A stretch of DNA of 64,000 nucleotides, taken from positions 124,001-188,000 of the forward strand of contig KQ965732.1 in NCBI GenBank assembly GCA_001574975.1, written 5' to 3'. The position numbers were made by a program, and so were the translations under genes. Below are positions 38,001-48,300 of this stretch, one piece after another; position 1 is the stretch's first letter, and each line of letters starts with the position of its first letter. The notes beneath the pieces were generated by a model. The model did no database searches. It was not told the origin of the DNA and saw nothing but the letters and a program-made list of their open reading frames with translations. Origin of the DNA: Gonapodya prolifera JEL478. Taxonomy: Eukaryota > Monoblepharomycota > Monoblepharidomycetes > Monoblepharidales > Gonapodyaceae.

Positions 38001-38743
38001 AAGCCAGGGAACAGAGGGCGGCGAGTCAAAGGTATGGCAAGGAGTTGGGGGTAATCTTTCGGCACAGGGGGCTTTTCCAGACTCGACGATGTTTCGGTCG
38101 TTGCTGGGGTGAGAGAACCAGGACTGGGAACAGGCAGCGCTCGAGATCCTTTTGCCCCTGCTCCACTTTCATCTCCCGAGCCAGCGCCAGAACCATTGTT
38201 GTCACTGGGAGGTGATGACGTTCCGCCAGTGCCCCCCAGACCATTCGAAGCTGAGCTTGAGTCCACGATATTCGTTTTCGATGAGTCGGGTGTGCGCGCT
38301 GGTGGTGTTGCTGGTACACTGCGCTTCCTCCCTTTCCCTCCACCACCGGAGTTGGATCCAGACCCACCCTCGCCGTTTTCACCATTCTGCCCTCCAGAAG
38401 TTCCATCACGTTCTCCATTAGAAGGCGGAGTACTGTCACTTTCGGAATCGGACACAAATTTCGACCATCCGAAGTCCCTCGATGAATTGTTGATCGAGCG
38501 GTTGCGATACATGTTCAATACTGTGACGTGCCGAAGAGGGCTTCCAAGTGAAGAGGAGCCGCCAGCAGGAGTGGGATGGTAGCTTCTTTTTGTAAAATGA
38601 GGTTTCTGTAGGTGGAATGGAGATGGGATCGGATAACGACGAGACAGGTGCTGTAACGGCAGCTGGGTCCCTCGCGCTTTCCATGCCGGGGAACATGTGA
38701 GAAGCCTGGTCATCTGCCCTTTTGCGAGATCTGGTCCAGCCAT
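35091..38743 (-). CDS. PIM1: Mitochondrial Lon protease (Pim1)
   Basis: ATP-dependent serine protease of the mitochondrial matrix that removes damaged proteins. Six exons (minus): 38743-37657, 37597-36978, 36916-36661, 36602-36405, 36352-35345 and 35284-35091, 1120 residues, all joins in frame. The start is rich in Arg, Ser and hydroxyl residues with few acids, as in a matrix-targeting sequence. A Gly/Ser/Glu-rich linker leads to the Lon N-domain ([20 protein letters not shown]). Walker A (LSGPPG, then VGKTSVGKS) is divided by an intron, and Walker B is NPLILIDE. The protease domain has the Ser in [11 protein letters not shown] and the Lys in [13 protein letters not shown], the latter in the last exon. 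Length and order agree with fungal Pim1. The stop is 70 bases from that of the convergent RAD2 gene. Confidence 0.96.
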
Positions 38744-38833
38744 CGCCGATGAAAACTATTCGGGTCCGATGATGTTTCGCAAATATTAGCTGTGCTGCTT
38801 ATGTGAGTCGGACACGTCACGACTTTTGCATCA

Positions 38834-41800
38834 CTATCTCATTAAGTTCAATAGGCGAGCTAAATGGCTATCAGCGCGTTGTAATTTCATTGTAAGAGAG
38901 CGAATATTGCTCTCGAGTTCTTCACGAGTCAGTGCGACGTTCATAATGGGGGTGATTGGATGCTGCGGCTCAATCCATAACCATGAGCTTGAACATACAA
39001 TCGCAGTCCCAACAGCTCCACTCACCAATAGGTGGGTCATAGCTTTACTACCGCCAAGTATCTGTAATATTAAAATCCCGTCAGAAGCCTCGCAAACCAT
39101 TCATCAGGCTGCAGTAATCGCACCTTCTGGGTGGGTTTAGGTCGATGCTCTCCAGAATCGGAAACTTCTTGCTCCGTGTCATCGGCTTGTGTGTCTACAT
39201 CAGGCTGAACTACACCAGCGGACGGTGGATCCGGTCGAGACTCCCCTCCCAGAGGCGCAACATCTCGCAGCTTCCGCTGCAAGTTTTTGATTGTCCGTTC
39301 AAGCTCAAGGGTCCATTCATCTTTGGTTCTCGCCTTGGCGACAAGGCTTTCAACCTCCTTGGTCTGCTCTGCCAGCTGTCTCGCCTGATGACCGAGTTGC
39401 TGGCGAAGAGTTTTCCCCTCTTCCCGGGCTGCAGCCAATTTGACTTCAAGCTCCTCTCGGGCTTTCGATGTTTCGATGTTTATCGACACTTTCTCGGTTT
39501 CGAGCAGAGCGAGCTTGCTTTCTAGGTCAGCCACCGCCACCACCAGTTTGGATGCCTCAGATTTGCTCCGGTTGAAATCAGATTCCAACTTTGGAACCAC
39601 TGAGACCTCATAGCCCGTGACACGCGAGCTTAGCTCCACCACTTCCTTTTGCAAGGCTTGAAGTTTCGCCTCCTGCACTCGGAGTTGCTGTGATGTTGAA
39701 GTGTGCAGGTCTTCGGGAGCACATTAATTAGTGATGAAAACAGCGGACCTTCTTGACTGAATCGAACCTCCAACGACAGTAATCAAAGATATAGCATCTT
39801 GCAATGCCATGCGAGAGGCCTATAGAAGCAGGTGTGGATCGCGGACGTGGTGGGAGCAAAGGTCACAAATTAACTTACCAAACTGGGGCTTGAACTTCGT
39901 AGGGCATCTACGATTGCAACCGCCACGGATTGCGCCGCGAGTGCCGCTTCGGTTAGGCCATTATATTGAAGTGCAAGCCATATTTCTAGAAACAGGGAGT
40001 GTCGGGGTGTGCAAACGCTCTCTGTAGGCGGTACGAGCTTACCTTCCCATTCAACATACCAATTCACGAGAAGCAAAATCAACTCAGATTTAATTGACGT
40101 CGCTATTGCGGTTCAGATTATAGTAGGTGGCAAGGCGTGAATCCGTTGTACAGATATTCCATACCATCAAGAGGATCAGATAGTACACTAGAGAGGCGCT
40201 CTGCAATCCGCTTTAGGCCAGCGCCAGTTTTCTCAACAAAGGTCCACAGTTGCCCATTCGAGGGTTTAGAAGAGCCCTCAGAGGCGGGCGCTCGAATGAT
40301 GCCACGAGTATCTTCAAGCACCTCGGAGTACACGGAAGCGAGACGAACCACTTCATTGACGAGCTGTTGTGTCGCCGCACTGATGTCCTGTTGGGGTTAG
40401 GCACAATGGAGTTTGCCTCGCACACATGTATTCACTGTGAACTTGCCTCCTCCCTCGCGTCGCTTCCATGAACTTGCTCGAAGATGGACAACGCATCTTT
40501 CAACGCGTCACCTGCATCTACCAGAGCAGTTCGTCGGGGTGATTGAGGATGCTCCCGATGACCAAGGCCAGTCGTGCCGGATCCATTCTCCATTTTCCGC
40601 ATGTTGCCCCCAACATTGTCAACGTGGGAATCTCTGGATATTCGTTCTTGAGGCTCAATAACTCCATCTGCATGTACAGTATCCATGCAATCGAAAAAGT
40701 GGGAAATGGAGGTTAGAACCAAAGGGAAGTTTTGGAAAGCGGATCTTAGTGAAGTCGGGGACGCCTGCAAAAGGATAGTCCACCTGGGTAAGTGTGAACA
40801 TCGGTTCGACAAAGGTACGATGCTTACGGGAGGGTGAGAGAGAGAAAGAAGGGCAGCTTGCACGATTGTGTCCCTTCGAGAAGTGTGGTTTTGTTCCAAT
40901 CGAAAATTCTTGATTCGCCTGATGATCCCAAAGTTAAAAGACGCAGTAACGTCTTGCGCTATAGCGTGTGATAACGAACTCTTCAAACAGTCGAGCTTGT
41001 TCACTCTGTTGCAAAACAGCGGCTTCGTTCTCCTTGGCCAGAGAAACCAACTCCGCTTTAAGATCCTCGATCTGAGACAGCGCTTGTGACAAATGTTCTT
41101 TGGAGTCCATATATTGAATCTCCCAATTTCGAGCTTCCGCCTTGGTCTCTCGCAGCTCGGTACTGAGATGTTCTGTCATTTGTGGTTCAGCAACAAGAAC
41201 ACGACTCTCAACCGAGTGAAGTACCTGTTGCCTCGAGCTTTCGCCGAAATTCTTGTGCAAGCTGCTCCACGCTCTTCTGCTGGTCATCGGCGTCCACTTT
41301 CGGTGCCCTCCGTGAACCTGGCCTCGCCTTGGCCGCCAGCACATGTCAATTTTCTTGCCGATAAGATGCAAGTGACTTTGAAAATCAACGTACAGCGAGT
41401 TCCTCTTGTAAACTCTTCAACTGTTTTGTCAGGCGGTCGTTGTGGAGGCGAGATATGTCATGGGCTTCCTGGGACTGACTTTCCCCAAAGAAGTTGGCGC
41501 GTTTTCAGGAAACCAAGGGGAAATATCCACGCCATCACCTTGCGGATTTCATCTTCTTTCATCTTCAGTTCCGCTTGGAGGAGTTTCGTGCCATTCTGTT
41601 CCTGGAGACATCCATGTTCGGGTTTGATAACCATACGAGCCCCAAAAACGATGCCCGCACCTCGATAATGGCACGTTTGAGTACAGAGTTTTGCGCCTTG
41701 ACTTTCCCGAAATCGTCGAGGAGGCGTTGGTAATTCAGTGCAAGGCGATACCCATCAAGAGATCGTCTGTTCTGCTGCGTAAAAGACGGAGAAAGCGACG

Positions 41801-41840
41801 GCGACGGAGACGTTGCGCCGGATCGCTGGCTTTCACTCAT
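38834..41840 (-). CDS. PPP1R21/FERRY-subunit-like coiled-coil protein
   Basis: Long coiled-coil protein resembling PPP1R21, an early-endosome protein and subunit of the mRNA-linked FERRY complex in animals. The first exons (41840-41661, 41601-41539, 41474-41394, then roughly 41327-41225) encode the KLRAQ-type start: NYQRLLDDFGKVKAQNSVLK, RAIIE, EQNGTKLLQAELKMKEDEIR and ISRLHNDRLTKQLKSLQEEL, matching the animal protein residue spacing. Further coiled coil lies in 41215-40975. A helical middle region (ASPTSLRSAFQNFPLVLTSI; NGQLWTFVEKTGAGLKRIAE) is spread over short exons between about 40920 and 39740. Another coiled coil sits at about 39678-39250, and the C-terminus has the repeated short coil LTREELESNIRSLTMKLQRA. 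About a dozen exons; I did not fix every junction downstream of exon 4. An alternative start lies at 41861. Another endosomal coiled-coil family is possible. Confidence 0.68.
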
Positions 41841-41861
41841 ACGGAGGTTCAATACGCTCAA

Positions 41862-42153
41862 CTATTTATCCGTCTCACAAGCTTGTTACTGCGGACCACC
41901 AATTACAACACACACCCTCCTCCCCCTTTCTCTGGAGGGAACGATGAACGTTTCGTTATGTTTATTGCGGGCTCAGAAAACGATGCAGTTTGTGAAAGCT
42001 ATCGAGATTACGCGCAACTACAGCTTAATTATATCGGTTGCATTGCAGGTTGGATCCTTTGCGTCCCCATTGACGGGCGGCCTCTTCCCGAATTCAAATG
42101 TTGCATTGCAGTTGGTTAAAAATTTAGCCACAAGCCGAAACCACAGCATCTTC
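41862..42153. promoter_or_regulatory. Divergent spacer, PPP1R21-like and AUH-like genes
   Basis: About 290 bases between divergent starts. A plus-strand frame is open upstream of the AUH start but does not look like a targeting sequence; it is left as promoter and 5' untranslated sequence. Confidence 0.35.
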
Positions 42154-43535
42154 ATGTCGGCACTCAAATTCGTTCCTCGGGGCTCGCTTGTCGCATATGG
42201 TGCCAAAATTGCACCCATAAGGTGTGCCAGCATCAACACCAAGAGCCAAAGACTCGCATTAATCCCTCGCCAGGTCTGCGTGTGTCGTTTCCAGGTTCTT
42301 CTCGGTCGCTGTTAGCCACTCCGAAGTCACGGTCGAGGCTCTGAAGGGCGAACACGATGGTATTTTACAGTGTGCTAGAAAGATTGATCAGGACGGCGCT
42401 AAAGAGACCTTGGTTTCAACCCTCAGGGATTCGAGTCATCTCGTTGAACCGCCCATCTGTCAGAAATGCATTCTCAAGAAAACTACTGGGAGAGTTTTCA
42501 AACGCAATTGACGATGTAAGGGCTGATTCAGATGCACGAGTCGTAATTTTGCGAAGTTTGGTTCCTGGAGTGTTCTCTGCTGGTGAAGATCCACACCTTT
42601 ACTCCCCCAAATACGCACACCTCACGCAGACATTCTTCCCCAATTCAGGCGCAGACCTGAAGGAACGTCTCACAATGTCGCAGTCGGACGTGGGCGCCTT
42701 CGTCAACAAGCTGAGGGAAACGTTTTCGAAGTTTGAGGCATTGCCCCAACCGACCGTTGCCGCAATCGATGGTATGGCACTCTTGCTGTCAGTTCAACAA
42801 TAAAGCAAATCTTCCTTACAATATCTCTTATAGGCGCGGCACTTGGTGGCGGTAGGGTCTCGCTCATCTTGGTTTGTCTTGCGTGAATTCTGACAATAAT
42901 CTCCCAGGGCTTGAACTAGCACTATGCGCTGATATTCGCACTGTGGGCAAGGGTGCTCGCGTACGTTGAATTTTGTGGTCCTTACCGCGACAGACTCAGA
43001 AGCAATGAATTACGATGCAGGTTGGCCTTCCAGAAACGAAGCTAGCAATCATCCCAGGCGCTGGTGGGACCCAGCGACTATCTCGACTCATTGGTATTTC
43101 GAGAGCAAAGGAGTTGATATTTACGGGGCGGTCTCTTGATGCGAACGAAGCATTCCGTTGGGGTATTGCGAATCATGCAGTTGAAGATGGTTTTTTGAAG
43201 TCGTTGGAACTGGCGTCGGAAATGTTGCGCTCGGGTAAAGTTAAGCAATTCAAAACAAAAGGCATAGTGGTTTGACGGAATCTGGTTTCCTCAGGACCCA
43301 TTGCCCTGCGTGCAGCAAAAGCTGCCATTACGACCGGCACACCACTCGATCTGTATGTGCTAGCTCTTTTTTTCTCTTCGTCGAGATACTTTTTGACACT
43401 CTGTGGGACACTTCCAGTGCAACAGGTTTGAAGGTTGAGCAGCTCTGCTACAACGAGGTGATTCCCACCGACGATCGAATGGAAGCTCTCAAGGCCATGT
43501 CCGAAAAGAGACCACCATTGTTCAAAGGCCGTTGA
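42154..43535 (+). CDS. Methylglutaconyl-CoA hydratase-like enzyme (AUH family), mitochondrial
   Basis: Crotonase-fold hydratase, best matched to AUH, which acts in leucine breakdown in mitochondria. The start [18 protein letters not shown] is basic and Ser/Ala-rich like a presequence. Exons: about 42154-42273, 42316-42359, 42427-42582, 42649-42771, 42834-42851, 42908-42960, 43021-43234, 43295-43352 and 43418-43535. The exon 1/2 join is not resolved in frame; all others are. Motifs: [35 protein letters not shown], then the oxyanion-hole segment [37 protein letters not shown] with the catalytic Glu, and [17 protein letters not shown]. Exon 5 is a micro-exon of 18 bases encoding part of the ALGGG loop. 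Other enoyl-CoA hydratases are possible, but ADLKER and EKRPPLFKG favour AUH. Confidence 0.88.
42834..42851 (+). other. 18-base micro-exon in the hydratase gene
   Basis: Flanked by TATAG and G|GTAGGG, this 18-base exon restores frame between the exons ending in AAIDG and starting LELAL. It encodes the A-A-L-G-G core of the oxyanion-hole loop, so it must be included for a working enzyme. Confidence 0.8.
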
Positions 43536-43576
43536 GCCACGGGTTATTAGGAGAGCTACACCGTGTATCTACATGT

Positions 43577-44041
43577 CTAAATCGAAGTAGGAGGAGTCTC
43601 TGTCCGAACTCTCAAGCGGGTTGAGAAAGTTTGTACCTCGGCATCGGCATTGTCCATCGCCCCTTGAAACAGCCTCGAGTCCGTTTTTTCCAACTCGTCC
43701 ATGGCTCGTCTCATAGCCCAGTACTTTCGCCTCAAATCATCCTGTTGCAATTGCTTCCTCTGCTGCTGCACCAGGGTCCAAGCCCGCTCTACCATCTCCG
43801 CCTTGACTTTGTTTTGAACCAACACGTTCGAGGGAGATGATGCATCCCCTGACTCCTTCTCGTAGAGAATGGATTTGATAAGAGCAAATCGTGGGTCGGT
43901 TATGTTTTGGGCACGCGGGGGTGGTCCATCGCGTTTTGTAGCATAAAATCTGGGCAGCAGGAGAGGAGAAGTGGGTGATAACAGTCCGCACTTGCGGGAG
44001 AGACTGGACATTTGGGATTGAAGATTTGTTACTGTGGTCAA
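43577..44041 (-). CDS. MRPL28: Mitochondrial large-subunit ribosomal protein mL40 (yeast MrpL28 family)
   Basis: Intronless 154-residue protein. The N-terminus (SSLSRKCGLLSPTSPLLL, then RFYATKR) looks like a mitochondrial presequence with a cleavage site after about residue 35. The rest is a basic, strongly helical segment: DPRFALIKSILYEKE, then VKAEMVERAWTLVQQQRKQL and YWAMRRAMDELEKTDSRLF, the pattern of mL40/MrpL28 proteins of the mitoribosome large subunit. The start may instead be the second Met (44011). Its stop lies 41 bases from the stop of the convergent hydratase gene, and its start is 30 bases from the divergent DPH5 start. Family assignment is by helix pattern, so moderately sure. 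Confidence 0.65.
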   Translation of the reverse strand: MTTVTNLQSQMSSLSRKCGLLSPTSPLLLPRFYATKRDGPPPRAQNITDPRFALIKSILYEKESGDASSPSNVLVQNKVKAEMVERAWTLVQQQRKQLQQDDLRRKYWAMRRAMDELEKTDSRLFQGAMDNADAEVQTFSTRLRVRTETPPTSI

Positions 44042-44071
44042 GGTTAGAGGAGTAACTCTCGGAAAACCAAA
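44042..44071. promoter_or_regulatory. Minimal divergent spacer, mL40 and DPH5
   Basis: Only 30 bases separate the outermost start codons (60 if the second Met of mL40 is used). The two genes must have overlapping 5' regions or promoters lying inside the neighbour. Confidence 0.4.
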
Positions 44072-45225
44072 ATGCTTTATCTTGTCGGTCTTGGCTTGGC
44101 TGATGAAAAAGACATCACGGTCAAAGGCCTTGAAGCGGTTCGATCGTCGGAGCGGGTCTATCTGGAGGCTTACACCAGCCTCCTTCTCGTTGGGGTGGAG
44201 AAATTGGTGTGTTCCAATCGTGTTGGAGGTATTACCGGTATTCTATAAGTGGTACTTTACCCAGGAAGACTTCTACGGAAAGAAAATAACTATTGCAGAC
44301 CGAGAAGCTGTGGAATCCGCCGCTGATGCTATTCTGAAGGATGCGGATCATGTCAACGTCTCATTCTTGGTTGTAGGAGATCCTTATGGGTGAGTGCGTT
44401 TTACCTCTGATCTGAGACTTGCCATCAAAGTTGAGCTCATGTAAGGATTCCGCTCGGTACCCATTCTTAGAGCGACGACACACACAGATCTTGTGATTCG
44501 TGCGAAGGAACGTGGTATACCTGTCCAATCGATACACAACGCGTCGATTCTCAATGCCGTCGGCGTGTGCGGACTTCAGCTTTACAATTATGGCATGGCC
44601 GTGTCCATTCCATTCTTCACCGAAACATGGCGACCAGACAGCTTTTATGAAAAGATTCAAACGAACCGGCTGAATGGACTTCACACGCTGTGCCTACTTG
44701 GTACTTGCAGTCTCCTAGAGCCAGTCGCTTTGTCCACTGACACATTCCTGTTCACCTGCACCATCAGATATCAAGGTCAAGGAGCCAACCCTCGAGAGTC
44801 TTGCACGGTAAGTAGTTGTTGGGGGGATCTTTGAACTATCGCGCACTCACGATCTCGATTAGTGGCCGAAAAATATACGAACCTCCTCGCTTCATGACAG
44901 TGAATCAGGCCATCAATCAACTACTGGAAGTTGAGAATGGGCGCGGCGGTAAAGGTGGGTCATCCATGAGCGGAAAGCCGCGATAAACTCACTCCAATCC
45001 TCCTCAGTCTATTCGGATAAGACAATTGGAGTTGGATTGGCACGGGTTGGTTCTCTGGACGCCAAGATTGTCGTTGGAACCTTAGGCGAACTGAGTGAGG
45101 TGGACTTTGGTGCCCCCCTCCATTCTCTTATAGTTCCAGGCAAAATGCACCCTCTGGAGGTAGAGCTAGTGGAAACTTTTGCTATTAACTCTACAAAGTT
45201 CCGCGAAAATGTACAAATGGTGTAG
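44072..45225 (+). CDS. DPH5: Diphthine methyl ester synthase
   Basis: S-adenosylmethionine-dependent methyltransferase that methylates the modified histidine of elongation factor 2 during diphthamide synthesis in the cytosol. Exons 44072-44206, 44265-44389, 44471-44700, 44768-44807, 44863-44954 and 45008-45225 give 279 residues, the usual length. The N-terminus [20 protein letters not shown], then [30 protein letters not shown] and [20 protein letters not shown] cover the tetrapyrrole-methylase fold and cofactor site. [40 protein letters not shown] and the C-terminal [16 protein letters not shown] complete it. All joins keep frame. It neighbours XRN1 in the same direction with 137 bases between. 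Confidence 0.96.
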
Positions 45226-45362
45226 ACCACAAAAGACTTACACTTTGCAAGCGTCCCACCAGAGCCTTTCTTCAGTCCTCACCGGCACTTGTCTTTAGCT
45301 GTCAGTGGCTTGTGTGACGATCGCCGAGGAGCATCAGCAGCCCAGGAAGTCGTATAAAAAGA

Positions 45363-48300
45363 ATGGGTTTGTTTCGCATCGAATGAAAGCAAGCTACATC
45401 ATCGCTGACATCTCATGACATCGCGCGTAGGTATCCCCAAGTTCTTTCGGTAATGAATTGTTTTCGCGTATAGAGAGGTAAAGCGCGTGATTGACAATCA
45501 CAATGAACTTCATTGCCATACAGATGGATTAGCGAGCGATACCCGCTGTGCTCGCAACTCATCCAGGAGAATCGCATACCAGAGTTCGGTGAGGACTACT
45601 TTGTGCTTCATGTGGATAAGTTTATAACGCTTGGGGCAGACAACCTATACCTGGATATGAATGGCCTCATCCATCCGTGCTCCCACCCAAACGACGGAGA
45701 TGCTCATTTTCGCATCACCGAACAGGAAATATACCAAAACATCTTCGATTACATCGATAGTTTGTTTCAAACCATCAAACCCAAGAAACTCCTCTTCATG
45801 GCCGTTGACGGTGTTGCCCCACGAGCTAAAATGAATCAACAGCGATCCAGGCGATTCCAGACTGCAAGAGAAGCGGAAGAGTCTCGAAGAAAAGCACTCG
45901 CGAAGGGTCAAACGCTACCAGATTCTGACCCCTTCGATAGTAACGCTATTACACCAGGAACAACTTTTATGACAAAACTGTCAGAGCAACTCAAGTGGTA
46001 CGCTAACTTGAGAGTCTCCGAGGATCCAGCCTGGAAAAATGTGGAAGTGATTCTATCTGGTCACGATGTAAATTTGTTTCCCAGTGCTTGTCGTTTTGTG
46101 GGACTTATGCTCTGACTTTGACAGGTTCCCGGGGAAGGAGAACACAAAATCATGGAATATTTGCGACTCGCAAAGTCTTCTCCTGATTATGATCACAACA
46201 TTCGTCACTGCATATATGGCTTGGACGCTGATCTGATCATGCTTGGGCTGCTAACGCACGAGCCTCACTTTGCACTTCTGCGAGAGAAGGTCAATTTTGG
46301 TCGCAAGCAAACTAAAACCTCCACAAAGGCAGAGAATCAAGAGTTTTATCTTCTGCATCTTTCGCTTATCCGGGAGTATCTAGACCTCGAGTTTGGACAA
46401 CTGAAGGACGCCATCTCGTTTCCATACGACTTGGAACGCATCATTGATGATTTCATTCTCATGTGCTACTTTGTGGGCAATGATTTTCTTCCGAACTTGC
46501 CGAATTTGCACATCAGGGAGGGAGCGTTAGCCCAATTGTTTGACGTGTACAAATCGGTTTTGCAACGAGGTGATGGCTACTTACATGAATCAGGCGTTCT
46601 TAATATGCGACAATTGCAGGCGTTTTTGGGGGAGCTGGGCGCTTTCGAAAGGCGATTCTTTGAGAATGAAAGGACGGATCTTAAGTGGCTTGCTGGCAAA
46701 ATGATGGACCAAAAGCACAATGACGCCCGAAAGTTGGCTCAAAGCTCGGCTGCCCAGAGTGAGCGAAAATCCTTTTAAAAGCAAGGACGTTGATGGTAAC
46801 AATCACACAGCATTGACACCCACCCAAAAGGCGATCCTGGAGAACGTCAAAGAGTTTGTTCATCGACATTCTCGGACCGAGCGGCTTGCGTTTCAACCTT
46901 CTTTACCGGCGCGGGATCGAGCGTTTATTGGCCGTTTGGCGAAGGATCTTGGCTTGACCCATGCGTTCGAAGTCGGACCACATGATTCAAAGCAGATGAT
47001 GATCGACTGGGACTCAGACGACGACGAATCAGACGATGAAAGTAACCTGGCACGTTTACGTGTACTGCAAAAATATGACAGAGCTGCAGTGAAGGAGGAG
47101 GATGAGTTGGCCGACGCAATGGAGAGGGAGATGAAAATGCGAATGGATGAAGAGTTCGTGGAGTGGAAGAGGACTTACTATAAGGTTTGAAGACTGATTT
47201 CGGATTGTGTATTAAGGCTGAATCCTTTGGCGTGCAGGAGAAGATGAACTTTGATTACGGCTCGGAAGAGATGAAACAATTAGCTTACCATTATATCGAG
47301 GGAGTCCAGTGAGTCATGTGGTCATCTTGTGTGATCTAAAGTGTTGTTCCTTGACAATGTTTTTCTAGATGGGTTTTGCATTATTATTATAGCGGTGTGG
47401 TGTCATGGGGATGGTTCTACCCCTATTACTACACACCAATGATAACAGGTAAGGCACCCTTCCCCAAATTCGCCTTCGGGATTTTCTCAATGCTTTCCCT
47501 GCAGACATAAATGATATTGAGCATTACACTTTCAAGTTCGAAAAGGGTGAACCTTTCAAGCCGTTTGAACAGCTGATGGGAGTCCTTCCAGCAGCCAGTC
47601 GAATGCTTGTTCCAGAATGCTATAGAGTGGGTGCCTTCGTAACCCAACTCCCAGTCACTGTCGTAATCTTGTTCCCCTTATCTCTACAGGACCTCATGAC
47701 TGACGCTCATTCCCCGATACATGATTTTTATCCTCTGGAATTTGAAACTGACTTAAATGGCAAGAAGCAAGGGTGGGAGGCTATTGTCAAGATTCCTTTC
47801 GTTGACGAAAAAAGGCTGTGGTCTGCAATGAGACGTGAGCGTAATTTCTTTGCGCATTGTGGCCCAACTGATTTCACTACTCGGTTCCATCTTGCAGCGC
47901 GCGAGAAGCAACTAACACCCTCTGAGAGGGCGCGCAATAGATTCGGAAACACTTGGCATTTTGCACACCGAGAAGGAAACGAAATCACCTATCCTTCGTC
48001 GCTCCCGGGTGTATTTAAAGGTTAGTTGTCATGCCATGATGTTCCTTGTTTGAGACGAACGCTCACGGCCCAGTTCGCAGACATAGTAAACTGCCACACA
48101 GAAATGACGGTGTTTCACCTCCCAATCCTCGGAGAGAAAGGTTTCGTCCGGGGATTGCTCAGTGGCACCCGATTAGGGGTGCGTGCTCAAGCTGGGTTTC
48201 CCAGTTTGGACACCATTCAACACACCGGAGCTTTGGGGCTCCACTCTGTGAGAGTTTTTGAAATGGATTCAAGGTAAGATGACCCGGATGTGCTACTCTT

